Shown here piece by piece: positions 1-9,462 of a DNA stretch of 64,000 nt. A program made the translations under genes and the position numbers. Under the pieces are notes generated by a model. The model was not told the origin of the DNA, made no database searches, and worked only from the letters and a program-made list of their open reading frames with translations. The first letter of the stretch is position 1, and each line of letters begins with the position of its first letter. Location of the stretch: the NCBI RefSeq assembly GCF_900168255.1, contig NZ_LT799838.1:3245149-3309148 (forward strand). The letters are read 5' to 3'. The stretch is from Psychrobacter sp. DAB_AL43B. GTDB taxonomy: Bacteria > Pseudomonadota > Gammaproteobacteria > Pseudomonadales > Moraxellaceae.

Positions 1-266
1 ACACTATGGTGATCATCAATAAAGGTATCGCCCGTACATTTGATATCTAAGTCAAATAGACCATGACGCTTAATTTGATCAATCATATGATCTAAAAATG
101 GCACGCCCGTATCTACAGTACCTTGGCCAGTACCATCAAGATTGACCGTACAAGTGACTTGGGTCTCAGCGGTATTGCGCGTTACAGTCGCTGTACGTGC
201 GGCATGACCGTAAAGATTTTTAGCAGAGTTTTGGTCTTGAGATTGTTCAGTAGAATTGGCTGTCAT
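1..266 (-). CDS. hisB: Imidazoleglycerol-phosphate dehydratase, N-terminal part (runs off the window)
   Basis: Dehydrates imidazole glycerol phosphate in histidine biosynthesis (cytoplasm). Reading the minus strand from the ATG at 266 gives about 88 codons with the family hallmarks in order: a R-x-A-x-V-x-R-x-T-x-E-T strand, the NLDGTG turn, TGVPFLDHM with a metal-binding His, and the IDDHH metal motif just before the window edge. A purine-rich AGAGAG lies upstream of the start. The N-terminus has about 20 extra polar residues before the conserved core. The 3' end is outside the window, so neighbours in the his operon cannot be judged. Confidence 0.93.
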   Translation of the reverse strand, partial: MTANSTEQSQDQNSAKNLYGHAARTATVTRNTAETQVTCTVNLDGTGQGTVDTGVPFLDHMIDQIKRHGLFDLDIKCTGDTFIDDHHS

Positions 267-632
267 GGCTACTCTCTATAAATATAAAAGCAAACAATAA
301 AATAGGGCTATTAATAAGCCCAGCGTGTTCTCAATTTGAGAACCATAAAATAGAAGCATAAAATTTTAATAAGTATAAATTGCTTATAGTTCATTCTATC
401 CTATCGCAAAATATTATAATAAGGACAGACTATGCATTATCTATCCTTATCATAGCAAACCCTAAGATTTACTGCCACGGCCACGCAGTAATCTACAGGC
501 AAATTTGCACCATTCTGCTAAAATAGTGACTTTAATATTATCAATCATTGCCCAATAACCGTTATGCTCATTATATTAAGTCATGCCGCACCAGATAACT
601 AACTATCAAATGAAAAAAAATAGGAAGCCACT
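267..632. other. Intergenic region between divergent hisB and GNAT gene
   Basis: 366 bp, AT-rich, with no credible ORF or RNA. It must hold the divergent promoters of hisB and the gene at 633, but I see no unambiguous -35/-10 pair. Confidence 0.5.
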
Positions 633-1055
633 ATGCCTTTAGAAGCGATTGCCATTAACGACTTGCAAACTCCTTTGATGAAAAAGCCTGCGCGTGAAAA
701 TGAATTGGCCGAGCGCTTGCAATCATTATATGACACAGATGATAGCCAACCTGATGGCGCTGAAGTATTGGCACTTATTGAGCAAGGGTTTAAACGTGGG
801 CAGTACCTATATGTTGGTATGTTCAATGATAAGCCTATCGCCGCGGTTGCCTGCTTTGACGATGGGCAAACCGATGCTAAGCGCCTGCAATATTTAACGG
901 TACATAAACAAAACCGCGGTCGTGCGATTGATGCCAAATTTATTAAACTGGTTTATGATGCCGAAGTGAAAAAAGGCGTACGCCAGTTTGTTCCTGTCGA
1001 TGCAGATATTCATCGTATTATGAGCGAGTACGAGCTACTACGAGTTAAAGATTAG
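633..1055 (+). CDS. PanM/PanZ-like GNAT-fold protein
   Basis: A 140-aa cytoplasmic protein whose middle (about residues 57-110) looks like a GNAT core: a strand ending in YLYVGMFNDKPIAAV, then a second strand (LQYLTVHKQNRGRAIDAKF) leading into a helix with an RGRA segment where acetyl-CoA is bound. This resembles the PanM/PanZ family, acetyl-CoA-binding factors that activate aspartate decarboxylase (PanD) maturation in gammaproteobacteria. Start chosen at ATG 633, preceded by AATAGGAAG. It stands alone before tRNA-Phe. Assignment to PanM rather than another small GNAT protein is tentative. Confidence 0.6.
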   Translation: MPLEAIAINDLQTPLMKKPARENELAERLQSLYDTDDSQPDGAEVLALIEQGFKRGQYLYVGMFNDKPIAAVACFDDGQTDAKRLQYLTVHKQNRGRAIDAKFIKLVYDAEVKKGVRQFVPVDADIHRIMSEYELLRVKD

Positions 1056-1132
1056 TTTTAGGATAAAAAAGGCTTATTTTAATGATCTATCAATTATTTT
1101 TGGTCTTTTATTGCAGATAATGCAGAAATAAC

Positions 1133-1161
1133 TTGACAGGAACGCCTATATTTAGTTTAAT
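1133..1161 (+). promoter_or_regulatory. Sigma-70 promoter for tRNA-Phe
   Basis: Perfect -35 TTGACA (1133-1138), 17-bp spacer, -10 TTTAAT (1156-1161), 17 bp before the mature tRNA 5' end. Confidence 0.75.
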
Positions 1162-1178
1162 AGCGCCTCAACGAAGAC

Positions 1179-1254
1179 GGCTCGATAGCTCAGTCGGTAG
1201 AGCAACGGATTGAAAATCCGTGTGTCGGCAGTTCGAACCTGCCTCGAGCCACCA
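1179..1254 (+). tRNA. tRNA-Phe (GAA)
   Basis: 76 nt with encoded CCA. The acceptor stem GGCTCGA pairs with TCGAGCC, the D-arm is AGCTCAGTCGGTAGAGC, the anticodon GAA lies at 1212-1214 in a CTGATTGAAAATC-type loop, and the T-arm carries GTTCGAA. It matches the bacterial tRNA-Phe pattern closely. A strong promoter precedes it and an intrinsic terminator follows, so it is a single-gene unit. Confidence 0.97.
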
Positions 1255-1270
1255 TTCGTTATAGAATTCT

Positions 1271-1306
1271 AAAAAGCCCCAAACATTTATGTTTGGGGCT
1301 TTTTTT
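1271..1306 (+). terminator. Intrinsic terminator after tRNA-Phe
   Basis: Perfect stem AAAGCCCCAAACAT / ATGTTTGGGGCTTT with a short loop and a run of seven T. The matching A-run on the other side means it can also terminate the minus-strand gene at 1349-1702. Confidence 0.92.
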
Positions 1307-1348
1307 ATGTCTTTAGGCTTTAAATATTTATTTTTAATAAAGTTATTT

Positions 1349-1702
1349 TTATGACACGGGGTCTCTTAATAACAGCTCACAAGGCTCACGATAATTTAAA
1401 TCGTAAATAGTTGCGCGATAATCAATACCATATCGACCTTCAGAGAATACTACTTGATCACCTACTGATAAATAACAAGATTGACGCGCATCATAGATAA
1501 AATCATCAATGACAAACATCTCATCACGGTCGACGTCTTTGACTGTGTAAATATTATCTTTGACCGTACTATCACTTAACAATGATCGCTCAAACCAAGC
1601 ACTATGAGCGCTATTAATACTTAGAAAAGCTATCGTCAATCCTAATAATATTAGCATTCCTGTCCTAGACGACATTAGCTCGTCCGTAGTAAATCTATTC
1701 AT
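1349..1702 (-). CDS. Small exported or membrane-anchored hypothetical protein
   Basis: 117 aa, not recognised. Residues about 15-35 form one hydrophobic segment (MLILLGLTIAFLSINSAHSA) that looks like a signal peptide with an AHS-A cleavage site, so the remaining roughly 80 residues would be periplasmic. That part has two Cys (C-Y-L and PCELL) that could form a disulfide. The start at 1702 is preceded by GGGATAAG; a start at an internal Met a few codons later is possible. It shares the bidirectional terminator with tRNA-Phe. Confidence 0.6.
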   Translation of the reverse strand: MNRFTTDELMSSRTGMLILLGLTIAFLSINSAHSAWFERSLLSDSTVKDNIYTVKDVDRDEMFVIDDFIYDARQSCYLSVGDQVVFSEGRYGIDYRATIYDLNYREPCELLLRDPVS

Positions 1703-1886
1703 TGTGACTTATCCCGTTTAATTTTCCTAAAGTCCATTTTGTAGCACCTGTTAATCTTGCATGGCGGTTTTTACAATATCTTAAACAACTACTGTCACTC
1801 ATTCATAACACTTTTGTGCTGTTTTATGTGCCTGCCCGCTAAGTATACTAAAAGCGATAAACAGTGATAGGTTAAGAGTAAGAACT

Positions 1887-2387
1887 ATGAGAGAGTTTGA
1901 TTATGATTTAGATTATAAAAATTTGGACTTACGTGCGCATCCTGAGCTGTATCGTGTCGGTCGCGGTGAACAAGGTGTGTTACTAGTAGAGCCTTATAAA
2001 TCCGAAATTCTGCCGCACTGGCGCTTTGCGACGCCTGATATTGCGACTGAAAGCAGCGAGTTTATTTATCAGATGTTTTTAGAGTATCTGTCAGCTGATG
2101 ACTTTGTCGGTGCGGATATGGCACGCAAATTTATCCAAATGGGCTATACCCGCGCCCGCCGTTATGCCAATCATAAAGGCGGTAAAAAATACAAAGGAGC
2201 GGTTCCTGATGATAAAAAAGGCCAAAGCGGAGCGCATGGTCGCGCAGAGCTACCACGGCAAACCGAAGATCCTATCAAAGCCGAATCGGCGCGACTCTTT
2301 AAACAAAAATGGGATTCATGCCGCGAGAATGAAGTTTATTTAAAAATGAAAGCTGAACACCGTCAGCGTTATCAAGACGTTGAATAG
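1887..2387 (+). CDS. DUF4385 family protein
   Basis: 166-aa soluble protein with the look of the DUF4385 family: N-terminal FDYDLDYKNLDLR, central GEQGVLLVEPYKSEILPHWRF, then a Lys/Arg-rich segment with YTRARRYANHKGGKKY. Function of the family is unknown to me. The basic, Gly/Lys-rich segment around residues 90-120 might contact nucleic acid (inference). Start at ATG 1887 follows GTAAGAACT, a weak ribosome site. Monocistronic. Confidence 0.8.
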   Translation: MREFDYDLDYKNLDLRAHPELYRVGRGEQGVLLVEPYKSEILPHWRFATPDIATESSEFIYQMFLEYLSADDFVGADMARKFIQMGYTRARRYANHKGGKKYKGAVPDDKKGQSGAHGRAELPRQTEDPIKAESARLFKQKWDSCRENEVYLKMKAEHRQRYQDVE

Positions 2388-2516
2388 TAGATACTAAAAT
2401 AGCAGTAAAAGTGAGTGCTATGGCTTACCTATGTTATGGTAACAAAGACTTTAAACAGTACTTTTAAAAACTAATAACTTAAAAATAGAATGAATAATTC
2501 TAAATCGCGAGGAATA

Positions 2517-3194
2517 ATGAATAAGCAGCTTTTGATTTTTGATTTCGATGGGACACTCATTGATAGCGTACCAGATTTGGCTGATGCGACTAATGCGATG
2601 CTGACCACGCTTGGTAAACAACCTTATCCTATCGATACCATACGTAACTGGGTGGGTAATGGCTCAAGAATGCTGGTCGAACGCGCCTTGGTCGGTAAAA
2701 TTGAGGTTGTAGAAGGTGAGTTAACCCAAGAAGAAACTGATCATGCCGAACAAGTTTTTTTTGATGCTTATAAGAATCTTAGTGGTAGCAAAACCGTCGC
2801 CTACCCAGATGTGGATAGCGGACTAAAAAAGCTAAAGGCAGCGGGCTATACACTAGCATTAGTCACCAATAAACCCATTCGTTTTGTACCCAAAATATTA
2901 CAATTCTTTGGCTGGCAAGACTTGTTTAGCGAAGTACTGGGCGGTGATAGCTTGCCGGTCAAAAAACCAGATCCTACCCCATTACTACATGTCTGTGAGG
3001 CTCTAGGTGTAACTCCAGCGCAAGCGGTCATGATTGGTGATTCAAGAAACGATATCTTAGCCGGACAAAATGCCAATATGGATACACTTGGATTGTCTTA
3101 TGGCTACAACTATGGGCAAGATATTCGTGAGCTCAATCCTACTGAAGCGTTTGATAGTTTTGCGGCATTGGTTGAATATATTTTAAAAGATTAG
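2517..3194 (+). CDS. gph: Phosphoglycolate phosphatase (HAD superfamily)
   Basis: Hydrolyses 2-phosphoglycolate, a by-product of 3'-phosphoglycolate DNA-end repair, in the cytoplasm. All HAD motifs are present: motif I DFDGTLID at residues 8-15 (nucleophile and acid/base Asp), motif II VTNKP, the motif III Lys in VKKPDP, and motif IV IGDSRND. A helical cap lies between motifs I and II. I chose ATG 2517 because GCGAGGA sits just upstream; an in-frame ATG at 2490 has no ribosome site. At 225 aa it is of normal length. In many relatives it neighbours ubiG or ribulose-P genes, here it does not. Confidence 0.9.
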   Translation: MNKQLLIFDFDGTLIDSVPDLADATNAMLTTLGKQPYPIDTIRNWVGNGSRMLVERALVGKIEVVEGELTQEETDHAEQVFFDAYKNLSGSKTVAYPDVDSGLKKLKAAGYTLALVTNKPIRFVPKILQFFGWQDLFSEVLGGDSLPVKKPDPTPLLHVCEALGVTPAQAVMIGDSRNDILAGQNANMDTLGLSYGYNYGQDIRELNPTEAFDSFAALVEYILKD

Positions 3195-3317
3195 GGCGTA
3201 TTTAGAATAGTTAAAAAACAAGAAAACTATCTTATACCCTATATCGTTGCAAACTGTGACTGGCCTTTATTTAAGCTTAAACAAGCCAAGAAGCGGTCAC
3301 ACTATTGGAGCAAGAGC

Positions 3318-5000
3318 ATGATTAAAAAAGACAATACCAATAGAAAGTACTCTTCTATTTTGGTCGATGGCATTCAAAAAGCACCAGCGCGTTCTATGCT
3401 GCGTGCAGTCGGTTTTACTGATGAAGATTTTAAGCGCCCGCAAGTGGGGATTGCCTCTACTTGGAGCCAAGTGACGCCTTGTAATATCCACATTAACGGC
3501 TTAGCTGAAGAAGTGGCGAAAGGCGTTTATCTTGCCTATGCCAAGCCCATTATTTTCAACACCATTACCATCTCTGACGGTATCGCTAACGGTTACCAAG
3601 GCATGAAATACTCATTGGTATCGCGTGAAGTAATTGCTGACTCCATTGAAACCGTATCAGGCTGCCAAGGTCACGACGCTATCATTGCTATTGGTGGCTG
3701 CGATAAAAATATGCCTGGTTGTATTATGGCCATGGCACGCTTAAACCGTCCTTCCCTGTTTATTTATGGCGGTACCATTCAGCCGGGTAAAAATCATACT
3801 GACATCGTTTCTGTATTCGAAGCCGTCGGTGCCAATGCCCGTGGCGATATGACCGAAGAAGAAGTATTAGAAATTGAAAGAACAGCTATCCCTGGCCCTG
3901 GTTCTTGTGGTGGTATGTATACCGCTAACACCATGGCATCAGCGATTGAAGCGTTAGGCATGAGCTTACCCGGCAGCTCTGCTCAAGAAGCTATCTCTCC
4001 TGAAAAACGTGAAGACTGCCGACAAGCAGGTCAAGCGATTCAGTGGCTCATTGATAACGACATTAAGCCTAGCGATATTATGACGCGCAAAGCTTTTGAA
4101 AACGCTATTACCATGGTTATTGCTTTAGGTGGCTCTACCAACGCTGTACTACATTTACTGGCCATGGCCGATGCGATTGACGTAGCGCTAAACATTGATG
4201 ACTTTACCGAAATAGGTAAGCGTGTGCCGGTACTGGCCGACTTACGCCCATCAGGTAAATACTTAATGTCAGAGCTCATTAAGATTGGTGGTATTGCGCC
4301 ACTAATGAAGCGTTTACTGGCACAGGGTTTACTACACGGCGATTGCTTAACGGTTAATGGTAAAACAATAGCTGAAAACCTTGCTGACGTAGAAGACTAC
4401 CCAGCCGGCCAAGACATTATCATGCCGTTCGACAAGCCAATTAAAGCCGACAGCCACTTGCGCATATTACGTGGCAACATTGCACCAACTGGTTCGGTGG
4501 CAAAAATCAGTGGCCAAGAAGGTACTATGTTTACTGGCACAGCACGTGTATTTGACTCAGAAGAAGATTCAATGAGCGCTATTCTTGACAGTACAGTAGT
4601 CGCAGGTGATGTGGTTATTATTCGTTACGAAGGCCCGAAAGGTGGCCCGGGTATGCGTGAAATGCTGTCACCAACCTCGGCCATTATGGGTCGCGGCTTG
4701 GGCAATGATGTTGCGTTAATTACCGATGGTCGCTTCTCTGGTGGTAGTCATGGCTTTGTCGTAGGACACATCACGCCTGAAGCCATGGTTGGCGGGCCGA
4801 TTGCTATTATTGAAAACGGCGACACCATTACCATTGATGCCGACAACAATGAAATAAACTTAAACATCAGCCAAGAAGAAATTGAGAAGCGTTTGAGTGC
4901 ATGGAAAGCACCAGAGCCAAACATAAAGCGCGGTGTGCTGGCTAAATACGCTAAAACGGTTGGCAGTGCCTCGGAAGGTGCCATTACCGATAAGTTTTAA
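3318..5000 (+). CDS. ilvD: Dihydroxy-acid dehydratase
   Basis: Fe-S enzyme converting 2,3-dihydroxy-3-methylbutanoate (or the pentanoate) to the 2-keto acid in valine/isoleucine synthesis. The cluster cysteines are visible in [19 protein letters not shown] and [13 protein letters not shown]. The C-terminal half has the [14 protein letters not shown] and [11 protein letters not shown] motifs. At 560 aa it is of the shorter IlvD type (E. coli IlvD is about 616 aa). Start ATG 3318 follows TTGGAGCAAGAGC. Single gene with its own terminator. Confidence 0.97.
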   Translation: MIKKDNTNRKYSSILVDGIQKAPARSMLRAVGFTDEDFKRPQVGIASTWSQVTPCNIHINGLAEEVAKGVYLAYAKPIIFNTITISDGIANGYQGMKYSLVSREVIADSIETVSGCQGHDAIIAIGGCDKNMPGCIMAMARLNRPSLFIYGGTIQPGKNHTDIVSVFEAVGANARGDMTEEEVLEIERTAIPGPGSCGGMYTANTMASAIEALGMSLPGSSAQEAISPEKREDCRQAGQAIQWLIDNDIKPSDIMTRKAFENAITMVIALGGSTNAVLHLLAMADAIDVALNIDDFTEIGKRVPVLADLRPSGKYLMSELIKIGGIAPLMKRLLAQGLLHGDCLTVNGKTIAENLADVEDYPAGQDIIMPFDKPIKADSHLRILRGNIAPTGSVAKISGQEGTMFTGTARVFDSEEDSMSAILDSTVVAGDVVIIRYEGPKGGPGMREMLSPTSAIMGRGLGNDVALITDGRFSGGSHGFVVGHITPEAMVGGPIAIIENGDTITIDADNNEINLNISQEEIEKRLSAWKAPEPNIKRGVLAKYAKTVGSASEGAITDKF

Positions 5001-5009
5001 TCGCTATCA

Positions 5010-5047
5010 AAAACACCTTGGGCAAAGGAATGCCTAAGGTGTTTTTC
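5010..5047 (+). terminator. Intrinsic terminator after ilvD
   Basis: Stem AAACACCTT(gg)GCA / TGC(c)TAAGGTGTTT, loop AAAGGAA, then TTTTCTTC, starting 9 bp after the ilvD stop. Confidence 0.8.
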
Positions 5048-5191
5048 TTCTGTTGAATTTCCTGCATAAAATCTCTCTCATAGTATTAATAATTCATATC
5101 CACTGCGCTTCCTTCAAAGCACCCTTCAGCTAAATATATTGATTTAAATAAGCTAGAAAGTCTCACTAGGCTTTTTTGACTTAATAATAAA

Positions 5192-5637
5192 TCACTTACT
5201 ACGATAACTTAGTGCCTCAGATACATGAGCACTGGTGATATCGGCACTGTCAGCGAGATCAGCAATCGTCCGCGCGACGCGTAATACTCGATGATAGCCA
5301 CGAGCGGATAAATTCAGTCGCTGCTGCGCGAGCTGCAATAATTGCTGCTCACCCTCACCTAGCTGAATGTACTTATCAATCTCACTAGGACTAAGCTCAT
5401 TATTGACTTTTTTCTGTCGTATTAATTGGCGATTATGTGCCGCGGATACTCGACTACGCACCTGCTCAGAGGTTTCGCCGGCTTGAGCGTTTTGTAGATC
5501 GCCAATCGGCAATGCTGGCACAGTAATATGCAAATCAATCCGATCGAGTAGCGGTCCTGATAGCTTATCTTGATAGCGTTTAATCTGTTCAGGTCGGCAG
5601 CGACAACGTCCTGAGCCATCGCCATCATAACCACATG
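5192..5637 (-). pseudogene. comM: comM, C-terminal fragment (left of the transposon)
   Basis: C-terminal about 147 codons of ComM/YifB, the Mg-chelatase-like AAA+ helicase that drives branch migration in natural transformation. Sequence resumes at CGYDGDGSGRCRC and continues RYQDKLSGPLLDRIDLHI (sensor region) to the C-terminal helical domain ending SYRSK. Upstream of 5637 the reading frame passes into transposon DNA. The other half lies at 23569-24320. The segment with Walker A, Walker B and the start of NPC is in neither half, so this is not a simply split gene. Confidence 0.9.
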
Positions 5638-5774
5638 TGTAATAATCCCAAATTACTGGCACAATATCCTTCAATATCACCTCTTTTCTATTCCAATACT
5701 TACCAATTAAATGGCAAAGATATACCAAATAGCTGTCATAAAATTTAATAAATGCTAAATAAGCGACAAATTAT
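5638..5774 (+). repeat. Transposon left end with TnsB-type binding repeats
   Basis: The terminus TGTAATA is at 5638. It is followed by four same-direction copies of a motif close to CCAAATTACTGGCACAATAT: 5648-5667, 5702-5723 (ACCAATTAAATGGCAAAGAT), 5725-5744 (CCAAATAGCTGTCATAAAAT, about 15/20) and a weak one at 5755-5774. The last overlaps the beginning of tnsA, so TnsB binding could repress its own operon (inference). Confidence 0.7.
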
Positions 5775-6420
5775 TATGAGACAAATGCGCAAAATAAAAC
5801 CGACTAGAATGAGCGTATCAGGAAGAATTCCATATAAAGGTAAATCATTACCTTATGAATCAACTTTAGAGCGCGATTTAATTATAGTCCATGCCTTTCG
5901 AGAAGATGTGGAGGATATAGTTGCTCAACCAATTACTATACCTTTCGTCAAGAATGGCATTACTTATAAGTACACTCCTGACTTTTTTATCAAATTCGTA
6001 GAAGACGATGGTAAGCCAAATATGATTATTGAGGTTAAACCATATGATCTATGGCAAGCGAACTGGAGAGACTGGTCGGATAAGTGGAAGACGATGCAGC
6101 GCTATTGTAAAGACAATGGTTATGTATTTCATATTTATGATGAGAGTCGTATTAAGAATACAGCTTTAGACAATATTAATCTCTTAATGAAGTTTAAGAA
6201 CTCTGCAATCGAAGAAGAGGATAAGGAAGCGGTTTTAGAGCAGGTTAGGCTTATGGGTACAACTACTATAGATTACCTATTAACACGTTTTTACATAGGC
6301 TCTTTCTTGCGCAATCACGGATTACGAGTAATTTATCATTTACTTGCTACTAAACGATTAAAATTTAATTTATTCCTTGAAATTAATGACTTAACAGAGG
6401 TATGGGTGGATTATGAATAA
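5752..6420 (+). CDS. tnsA: TnsA-like transposon endonuclease
   Basis: Cuts the 5' ends of the element so that transposition is cut-and-paste. 222 aa. The restriction-endonuclease-like site is visible: Glu in YESTLERDLI (about residue 40-45), Asp in YTPDFFIKF (about 80) and E-V-K in MIIEVKPYD (about 98-100). A C-terminal winged-helix-like part follows, as in TnsA. The start is uncertain: ATG 5752 has no clear ribosome site, and ATG 5776 (MRQMRKIKP) is equally possible. Overlaps tnsB by 8 nt. Called tniC in Tn6022-type elements. Confidence 0.9.
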   Translation: MLNKRQIIMRQMRKIKPTRMSVSGRIPYKGKSLPYESTLERDLIIVHAFREDVEDIVAQPITIPFVKNGITYKYTPDFFIKFVEDDGKPNMIIEVKPYDLWQANWRDWSDKWKTMQRYCKDNGYVFHIYDESRIKNTALDNINLLMKFKNSAIEEEDKEAVLEQVRLMGTTTIDYLLTRFYIGSFLRNHGLRVIYHLLATKRLKFNLFLEINDLTEVWVDYE

Positions 6421-8563
6421 TAGTAGAATTGCAGAAACTAACTCATCTATCTTCGAAAAACATTTAGATAATTTTCAAAAACTAGGTATCGATGTAGATA
6501 CAATAAATGAGTCAACACCAACAACGAAAGGGTATGGTTTCATGATTGACCATGATGATGAGGGTTTAGATAGGTTTGAGATCAGGCGTGGACGTATTGA
6601 TTTGCGTAAGGGGAAAACCTATCTAAATAAGTCTGATAATAAACACTATGAGCTAGTCGAGTACTTAAACGAGAGTACAGAGGTCGTAGTTCGTAGTGTT
6701 GAAACGGGTAAAACCAGTATTGTTAACATACAAAGTTTGTCAAATATTAAAGATCAGAATAATGATCATATCAATGTCGATATTAGTGCTATTGGCGATG
6801 AAGAGTGGCAAAAAGCACAGTCTAAGTTTGAGGCAATCAAACCTATTATCAATACTGAGCATAGCTATAACCATCGAAAATTAATTATGGAACGCTCAAA
6901 GGAGATCAATGTCTCAATTCGTTCATTATATCGCTGGATTAAGCAGTATCAGGCTGTTGGCTCTATTGCAGGACTGGTAGAGAAAAAACGAGGTTGGAAG
7001 GAAGGTGGATCACGTCTAACTAAAGCTCAGGACGATGTTATTCAAAGAGCTATAAAAGCATTTTATTTGACCAAGCAAAGAGCCAGTTTAGAGCAGACTT
7101 ATCGTGAAGTTTTTCGTCTTTGTTCCATGGAGAAAATCGATAAACCAAGTAAAAAAGCCATCAAATTACGTATTGATCAAATTTCAGAGTATGAACAGCT
7201 TAAAAAGCGCGGTCAAATAGAGCAAGCTAGAAAAAAATTCAAGCCTACACCACATTCCTTTCCTAACGCAGATTACCCATTAAGTGTGATTCAAATAGAC
7301 CATACACCTGTTGATTTGATATTAGTTGATAACGAGCATCGAAAATCCATTGGTAGACCATATTTAACATTAGCTATTGATGTCTACAGTCGAATGATTA
7401 CGGGATATTATTTGTCGTTAGATCCACCGTCAGCAACCTCAGTTGCAATGTGTGTTGCAAGAAGTATCTTACAAAAAGAGAGTCTTTTACTTGAGCATGG
7501 TATTGATCATACAGAATGGCAAGTGTATGGCTATCCGCAAAAAATACACGTTGATAATGGCGCTGATTTTCGATCAAACACTTTGGCTCGTTCGTGCGAG
7601 GTTCATGGAATTAACCTTGAATTTAGACCAGTAGCAAGGCCTCAGTTTGGTGGACATATTGAACGTCTCATTGGCACGTTTATGAAAGAGGTTCATGGCA
7701 TCAATGGTACAACATTTTCTAATATTAAGGAAAAAGACAACTATGACTCTGAAAAAGAAGCGACACTTACTTTAGATGAGTTTGAGGTTTGGCTTCTTAC
7801 CTTTATAACCAAGGTTTATCACAAGCGAATCCATAGTACTTTAGGGCGAAGTCCTACGGAACAGTGGTATCTAGGTATTCATGGTGATGGCGATAACATT
7901 GGTACAGGTTTACCATCGTTGCCAGAGGACTCAAAAACCTTACTATTAGACTTCATGCCAAGTTTTGAGCGAACCATCCAGCATTTTGGCGTGACTATCG
8001 ACTCCTTACGCTATTACGATCCCTGCTTAAATATTTTTATTAACGCCAAAAATAAAGATGGGAGTAAAAAACACTTTTTATTTAGACGTGATCCAAGGGA
8101 CATTAGTAAAATTTGGTTCTACGATCCAAGTTTACATCAGTATTTCACCGTCCCCTTTGCTAACCAGCAGCTACCAAGTATGAGTCTATGGGAATACAAA
8201 AAAATTCGGAAGCAAATTGCTGATAAAGGAAATGAGTATATAAATGAACATCAAATCTATGAAGCTTTGACCGAGATGCGAGACTTAATCGAAGATTCTT
8301 CTAAAAAAACAAAGTCTGCTCGTAGACAAGCGCAACTTCAAAAAACACATGCTAAAAGTCAAACTATCGTAGCCAAAACAATGATGGCAAGTAAAAGGAA
8401 CAATGCCGCTACTGCTAATAATCTAGAGCCGACTAACAGTGATAATATCCAAACAAATTTGCAGCCATCAACACAGGTTTCTAAAAAACCTGAAAAGAGT
8501 GTTATTGCAAAAAATGGACTACTTCTAGATACGACTGATTTTGATTTTGGAGATATTGAATAA
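6413..8563 (+). CDS. tnsB: TnsB-like DDE transposase
   Basis: Catalyses 3'-end strand cleavage and joining. 716 aa. The N-terminal HTH domains include VSIRSLYRWIKQYQ around residues 165-178. The rve catalytic core has D296 (IQIDHTPVD), D381 (HVDNGADF) and E417 (GGHIERL), giving the canonical D-x35-E spacing. The C-terminal tail (about 600-716) is Lys/Gln-rich and low complexity, as expected for the TnsC-interacting end. Stop overlaps the tnsC start by one nucleotide (TAATG). Intact, so probably active. Confidence 0.96.
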   Translation: MNNSRIAETNSSIFEKHLDNFQKLGIDVDTINESTPTTKGYGFMIDHDDEGLDRFEIRRGRIDLRKGKTYLNKSDNKHYELVEYLNESTEVVVRSVETGKTSIVNIQSLSNIKDQNNDHINVDISAIGDEEWQKAQSKFEAIKPIINTEHSYNHRKLIMERSKEINVSIRSLYRWIKQYQAVGSIAGLVEKKRGWKEGGSRLTKAQDDVIQRAIKAFYLTKQRASLEQTYREVFRLCSMEKIDKPSKKAIKLRIDQISEYEQLKKRGQIEQARKKFKPTPHSFPNADYPLSVIQIDHTPVDLILVDNEHRKSIGRPYLTLAIDVYSRMITGYYLSLDPPSATSVAMCVARSILQKESLLLEHGIDHTEWQVYGYPQKIHVDNGADFRSNTLARSCEVHGINLEFRPVARPQFGGHIERLIGTFMKEVHGINGTTFSNIKEKDNYDSEKEATLTLDEFEVWLLTFITKVYHKRIHSTLGRSPTEQWYLGIHGDGDNIGTGLPSLPEDSKTLLLDFMPSFERTIQHFGVTIDSLRYYDPCLNIFINAKNKDGSKKHFLFRRDPRDISKIWFYDPSLHQYFTVPFANQQLPSMSLWEYKKIRKQIADKGNEYINEHQIYEALTEMRDLIEDSSKKTKSARRQAQLQKTHAKSQTIVAKTMMASKRNNAATANNLEPTNSDNIQTNLQPSTQVSKKPEKSVIAKNGLLLDTTDFDFGDIE

Positions 8564-9462
8564 TGAATGAAATTATCACTGATAACAAAGCGTCTTACCT
8601 TCATGTATATAAAGATTTCCGTCATCTTGTAGAATATTCTGATGACGATCGATTAGATTTTATTAACGAAGCTCGCTGGGTCAATTATGATGTAGCAGAC
8701 AATATAATTTTAGAGCTAAACGGGCTTTTGAGGTTCCCAAAAAGACTAAGAATGCCTAACCTTTTAATAGTCGGTGATTCAAATAATGGCAAAACCAGTA
8801 TTGCTCATCGTTTTTTCAGAAAGCATGGTATACCAGTCGAAGAGAATGGCATTTTAATCAAGCCTGTCATTTTTGCAAATGCTCCTTCAAGCACTAATGA
8901 AAAAGACCTCTATATGTCTATTCTAGAGGCACTTCATATGCCCTATAGAACGAAAGATTCAGCATCTTCATTGCTCTATCAAGTACTTCATTTATGCCGC
9001 GAGTATCAAGTCAAAATGATCATGGTTGATGAGCTTCATTCATTACTTACAGGTACACCAAGACAGCAACGTCAGGTAATGAATGCTTTGAAGACATTAT
9101 GCAATGAATTACAGATACCGATTGTCGGTATTGGAACGCAGGATGCGAAACGTGTACTACACACTGATCCTCAGCACGCTAGTCGATTCGATATTGTAGA
9201 AGTCCCTCTTTGGAAATTAAATAAAAAATTTCAAGAACTACTTTTTCGACTCGAAAGTGTTTTTCCGCTTAAGAATCCATCAGAATTGCATCAACCCAAA
9301 ACTGCTGCTCTTATTCATGCTGTTTCAAAAGGAAATTTAGGCAACATTCACAGGCTTCTATCAGTTTGTGCCAAAGATGCCATCCTTAGCGGTACAGAAC
9401 AAATTACTGAAGAGATTCTAACTAAAAACAAAGATGTTCGCCCAACCGAAGGACTCAGGTGA
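8563..9462 (+). CDS. tnsC: TnsC/TniB-like AAA+ transposition regulator
   Basis: ATPase that links target selector and transposase. 299 aa, TniB-sized and much shorter than Tn7 TnsC (about 555 aa). Walker A GDSNNGKTS at residues 71-79, Walker B MIMVDELHSL around 150, sensor-1-type VGIGTQDAKR about residue 190, arginine-rich SRFDIVEVPLW after it. Its ATGA stop/start overlaps the tniQ gene by 4 nt, indicating translational coupling. Confidence 0.94.
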   Translation: MNEIITDNKASYLHVYKDFRHLVEYSDDDRLDFINEARWVNYDVADNIILELNGLLRFPKRLRMPNLLIVGDSNNGKTSIAHRFFRKHGIPVEENGILIKPVIFANAPSSTNEKDLYMSILEALHMPYRTKDSASSLLYQVLHLCREYQVKMIMVDELHSLLTGTPRQQRQVMNALKTLCNELQIPIVGIGTQDAKRVLHTDPQHASRFDIVEVPLWKLNKKFQELLFRLESVFPLKNPSELHQPKTAALIHAVSKGNLGNIHRLLSVCAKDAILSGTEQITEEILTKNKDVRPTEGLR

